A stretch of DNA of 64,000 nt, taken from positions 1 through 64,000 of the forward strand of contig JAUXMZ010000066.1 in the NCBI GenBank assembly GCA_030683105.1, written 5' to 3'. The notes under the pieces were generated by a model. That model saw nothing but the letters and a program-made list of their open reading frames with translations, was not told where the DNA came from and did not search any database. Position 1 is the stretch's first letter. The number at the start of each line of letters is the position of its first letter. The DNA is from Burkholderiales bacterium (GTDB lineage Bacteria; Pseudomonadota; Gammaproteobacteria; Burkholderiales; SG8-41). Both the position numbers and the translations under genes were made by a program. Below are positions 62,073-64,000 of the stretch, in pieces.

Positions 62073-62157
62073 ACCCGCATTTTGCCAGGGCCGGGGTCGC
62101 TGTGTTTTAATAGAGGCGCCGGCCAAATTCCTTTTATCAACAACAGGATGAGGTTGA

Positions 62158-62247
62158 ATGTTGGCGACCAACAAGCCTGCTGGAGTAGATGCTGCGAAGC
62201 CCAGGATGCCCGAAGCAGCGCAGATCGATTGGGACGATTCGAACTAA
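62158..62247 (+). CDS. Possible 29-residue small protein
   Basis: ATG at 62158 is preceded by AGGATGAGG and opens a 29-codon frame (MLATNKPAGVDAAKP..., ending AAQIDWDDSN) closed by TAA. The peptide is polar with an acidic tail. It lies between the aminopeptidase and SapC-like genes on the same strand. Frame, spacing and ribosome binding site support it weakly; no family recognised. Confidence 0.3.
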   Translation: MLATNKPAGVDAAKPRMPEAAQIDWDDSN

Positions 62248-62333
62248 AGAGTTCCTATGCCAATGTATGTAACGGCGGCTGTGACGTGCCAGCCTCCGCC
62301 ACGACCGCATGAATTCAACAAGGAGGCAATCCG

Positions 62334-63101
62334 ATGAGTGTACAGTTACTGATTTACGAATCGGCCGTTCCTGTCACAGTCGTGCAGCACGGCAAGTCGT
62401 CCGTGGAGGTCGGCGGCGACTATACGTTCAGCAAACGCGTCAACTCGGTCCAGCTCCTGGCGGTGGAGTTTCCGAACGCGGCCTCCGAATATGCCATCGT
62501 GTTCAGCGGCACCAGCGATGCATGCTTCCCGGCGGTGATCCTCGGCATGCGAGGCGATGAGAACCTCTACCTCGGCGAAAACGGCAGCTGGCAGGCCAAG
62601 TACGTGCCGGCGTTCCTGCGGCGCTATCCGTTCGTGTTCTCGAGCTCGCAGGACGGCAAGACCTTCACCCTGTGCATCGACGAGACGTTCCCGGGATTGA
62701 ACCAGGAAGGGCGCGGCGAGCGCCTGTTCGACGAGGATAAGAAGCCCAGCGTCTACGTCGCGAACGTGATGAAATTCCTCGAGCAGTACCAGATCGAGCA
62801 CCAGCGCACCCAGGCGTTCTGCAAGAAGCTGCTCGAGCTGAATCTGCTCGAGCCGATGCGCGCGCAGGCCAGTCTCGGCACCGGCGAGAAGCTGTCCATG
62901 GTCGGCTTCATGGCAGTGAACCGTGATCGCGTCAAGGCGCTGCCTGCGGAGACCCTCGCGGAGCTGGCGAAGACAGACCAGTTGGAGCTGCTCTATCTGC
63001 ATCTGCATTCGATGCGCAATTTCTCGGCGATGGTAGACCGGATGGGGGGGCAACGCGGCGCGGCCGCGGCCGTGTCTGACGATGCCACCGCCCCGGTGTA
63101 G
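62334..63101 (+). CDS. SapC-like family protein, probably cut short by an amber stop
   Basis: 255 residues. SapC family features are the N-terminal half with AVEFPNAASEYAIVFSG, then PAVILGMRGDENLYLGENGSWQAKYVPAFLRRYPFVFS, CIDETFPGLNQEGRGERLFDE and a helical C-terminal half. The role of the family is unclear. The ATG at 62334 follows AAGGAGG by 8 bases. Past the TAG (63099-63101) the same frame continues for 24 codons as a Lys/Ala/Pro-rich tail (RETEKPAEKGTKASDKPS...) to TAG at 63174, so a longer ancestral protein seems likely. Confidence 0.85.
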   Translation: MSVQLLIYESAVPVTVVQHGKSSVEVGGDYTFSKRVNSVQLLAVEFPNAASEYAIVFSGTSDACFPAVILGMRGDENLYLGENGSWQAKYVPAFLRRYPFVFSSSQDGKTFTLCIDETFPGLNQEGRGERLFDEDKKPSVYVANVMKFLEQYQIEHQRTQAFCKKLLELNLLEPMRAQASLGTGEKLSMVGFMAVNRDRVKALPAETLAELAKTDQLELLYLHLHSMRNFSAMVDRMGGQRGAAAAVSDDATAPV

Positions 63102-63176
63102 CGCGAGACCGAAAAACCCGCCGAAAAGGGGACGAAGGCAAGCGACAAGCCATCCCCGGCGAAGGCCAGCAAATAG
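63102..63176 (+). pseudogene. Former C-terminal tail of the SapC-like protein
   Basis: In frame with the upstream gene, 24 codons rich in Lys, Ala and Pro run from 63102 to the stop at 63174-63176. The composition is that of a natural basic tail rather than random DNA. A single-base change at the TAG 63099-63101 would restore one frame. Confidence 0.5.
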
Positions 63177-63257
63177 CCGCACATAAAACGCGCAATTAAT
63201 ACAAATAAAAATTAAATTGCCGTCCGCGCCCGACGGCAGTTGACGCTCTGCTTGACA

Positions 63258-63290
63258 TTGACATAACTATATATCTAAACTTATAGTTAT
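63258..63290 (+). promoter_or_regulatory. Promoter with palindromic operator of the ArsR-type regulator
   Basis: TTGACA (63258-63263) and TATAGT (63282-63287) form a sigma-70 promoter with 18-base spacing. ATAACTATA (63263-63271) and its exact inverse TATAGTTAT (63282-63290) flank a 10-base centre and overlap both boxes, as expected for autorepression by an ArsR/SmtB protein. The -10 box nearly touches the annotated ATG (63289), so the message could be leaderless or start at Met6 (63304). Confidence 0.7.
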
Positions 63291-63600
63291 GAATAAAAAT
63301 TACATGCGCGCTATCCCCAAGGAATGGCGCACGATCTCCAAGGCCTACGCGGCGCTCGGCGACGAACACCGCCAGCGCATCCTGCTCACTTTCGGGCCGG
63401 GGGAGCGCCTCAACGTCAGCCAGATCGTGGAGGTATCGACGCTCAGCCGTTCCGCGGTTTCGCATCACCTGAAGATTCTGCGCGAAGCGGGGGTGCTGCA
63501 AAGCCGGAAAGAAGGCAAGGAAGTGTATTTCTGGATCAACAAGGCATTCCTGGTCGATGCGATGGAGACCGTGGTCGAGTACATCCGGGTCAACGCCTGA
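63289..63600 (+). CDS. ArsR/SmtB family transcriptional regulator
   Basis: 103 residues. The winged helix-turn-helix is AYAALGDEHRQRILLTF, LNVSQIVEVSTLSRSAVSHHLKILREAGVLQSRKEGKEVYFWIN. There is no cysteine, so the classical thiol-based metal or sulfide sensing sites are absent and the ligand is unknown. Translation may start at 63289 or at Met6 (63304), since the -10 promoter box overlaps the first ATG. One base separates its stop from the transporter gene downstream, so it probably controls both through the operator at 63258-63290. Confidence 0.88.
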   Translation: MNKNYMRAIPKEWRTISKAYAALGDEHRQRILLTFGPGERLNVSQIVEVSTLSRSAVSHHLKILREAGVLQSRKEGKEVYFWINKAFLVDAMETVVEYIRVNA

Positions 63601-63601
63601 T

Positions 63602-64000
63602 ATGACCCAACCCAATCAATTTCAGCTGCTCAAACTGCGCCGTTTTGCGCCGTTCTTCGGCGTGCAGTTCCTCGGCGCGCTGAACGATAATGTTTTCAAG
63701 CAGGCGCTGGTGATCCTGCTCGCCTATCAGACCGCGAGCTTCACCAGCATGTCGACCGATCTGCTGCAGAACGTCGCGCAGGCGCTGTTCGTTCTGCCGT
63801 TTTTCCTGTTTTCAGCGACAGCAGGGCAGCTCGCGGACAAATACGAGAAGTCGCGCCTGATCAGCGTGACGGTGGCGATCGAGCTTGCCGTGATGCTGCT
63901 GGGTGCAGTGGGTTTTTTCCTGCACAGTCTCCAGCTGCTGCTACTTGCGCTCTTTCTCGGCGGCGTGCAGTCGGCGCTGTTCGGGCCGGTGAAATACGCG
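63602..64000 (+). CDS. MFS transporter, LplT-like, N-terminal part
   Basis: Open at the right edge; 133 codons visible. The start MTQPNQFQLLKLRRFAPFFGVQFLGALNDNVFKQALVILL is typical of lysophospholipid transporter-like MFS proteins, which are often fused to an acyltransferase in betaproteobacteria. LFVLPFFLFSATAGQLADKYEKSRLI is the loop 2-3 motif (GxLADxxxKxR). Four helices are present before the edge. It follows the regulator gene by one base. Confidence 0.8.
   Translation, partial: MTQPNQFQLLKLRRFAPFFGVQFLGALNDNVFKQALVILLAYQTASFTSMSTDLLQNVAQALFVLPFFLFSATAGQLADKYEKSRLISVTVAIELAVMLLGAVGFFLHSLQLLLLALFLGGVQSALFGPVKYA

Noticed and set aside
63099-63101. Pyrrolysine at the in-frame TAG of the SapC-like gene
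   Set aside because: Pyrrolysine is restricted to a few lineages with pyl genes, and the position has no catalytic role; a nonsense mutation is simpler.

Overview
The window looks like a piece of a betaproteobacterial chromosome (Burkholderiales / Nitrosomonadales / Rhodocyclales range). The reasons are high-GC coding DNA, the gene order metG-apbC-dcd-decarboxylase, a DnaE1-type replicase, glt- and Fbp-type ABC operons, and several families of short intergenic repeats. No rRNA, tRNA or CRISPR array is visible. Almost everything is chromosomal housekeeping or metabolism, with three accessory patches.

Layout. 1-115 is the 3' end of a group II intron, followed by a small exported protein, an amidase, a DUF2703 protein and an amidohydrolase. 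4980-6111 holds two adjacent redox genes, a thioredoxin-like and a peroxiredoxin-like protein. Each is interrupted by an in-frame UGA exactly at the redox-active cysteine position and followed by a hairpin, so I read both as exported selenoproteins. 6406-8960 encodes a ThDP enzyme and a glutathione S-transferase. 8957-12889 (minus) is a three-gene Fe3+/thiamine-type ABC importer. 13112-17292 (minus) is a YkgJ-type cysteine-cluster protein and a gltIJKL-like amino-acid importer. 18167-19955 (minus) is a hydrolase and a DMT exporter. 20119-23589 is dnaE. 23694-25916 is acylphosphatase plus an ECF sigma / anti-sigma pair whose periplasmic domain is a copy of the neighbouring DsrE-like lipoprotein.

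26070-33950 is a hydrogenase-4/complex-I-like membrane complex (hyfB, C, E, F, G, I types) in which the large subunit has lost all four NiFe-ligand cysteines. It is therefore an energy-converting hydrogenase-related (Ehr) type complex rather than a hydrogenase. A GxxExxY gene flanked by inverted repeat arms sits inside the operon. 34269-36992 (minus) is a signalling trio: Ser/Thr kinase, TssQ-like lipoprotein, and class III cyclase with a PEGA domain. 37024-43381 is metG, apbC, dcd and a PLP decarboxylase.

43452-58991 is the most unusual block. A set of three gene types (PaaK/CapK-like adenylate-forming enzyme, TPR plus outer-membrane beta-barrel protein, FecR-domain exoprotein) occurs twice. 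The second exoprotein is 2289 residues long, with an Ala/Thr-rich middle and four copies of a beta-rich module that is also present once in the first exoprotein. The architecture resembles Slam / type XI secretion (TPR-barrel translocon next to its substrate), but the FecR-headed cargo and the linked ligase are not something I recognise as described. 59118-64000 returns to ordinary genes: folA, thyA, an M17 aminopeptidase, a SapC-like protein, an ArsR-type regulator with a clear palindromic operator, and the start of an MFS transporter that runs off the right edge.

Short tandem heptamers, CACAGAG-type nonamers and several hairpin repeat families are scattered through the spacers. They sometimes invade genes: the folA start, the linker of the HyfG-like protein, the gltJ/gltK junction and the end of the alpha/beta hydrolase. 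All calls are by eye; nothing was searched or computed.
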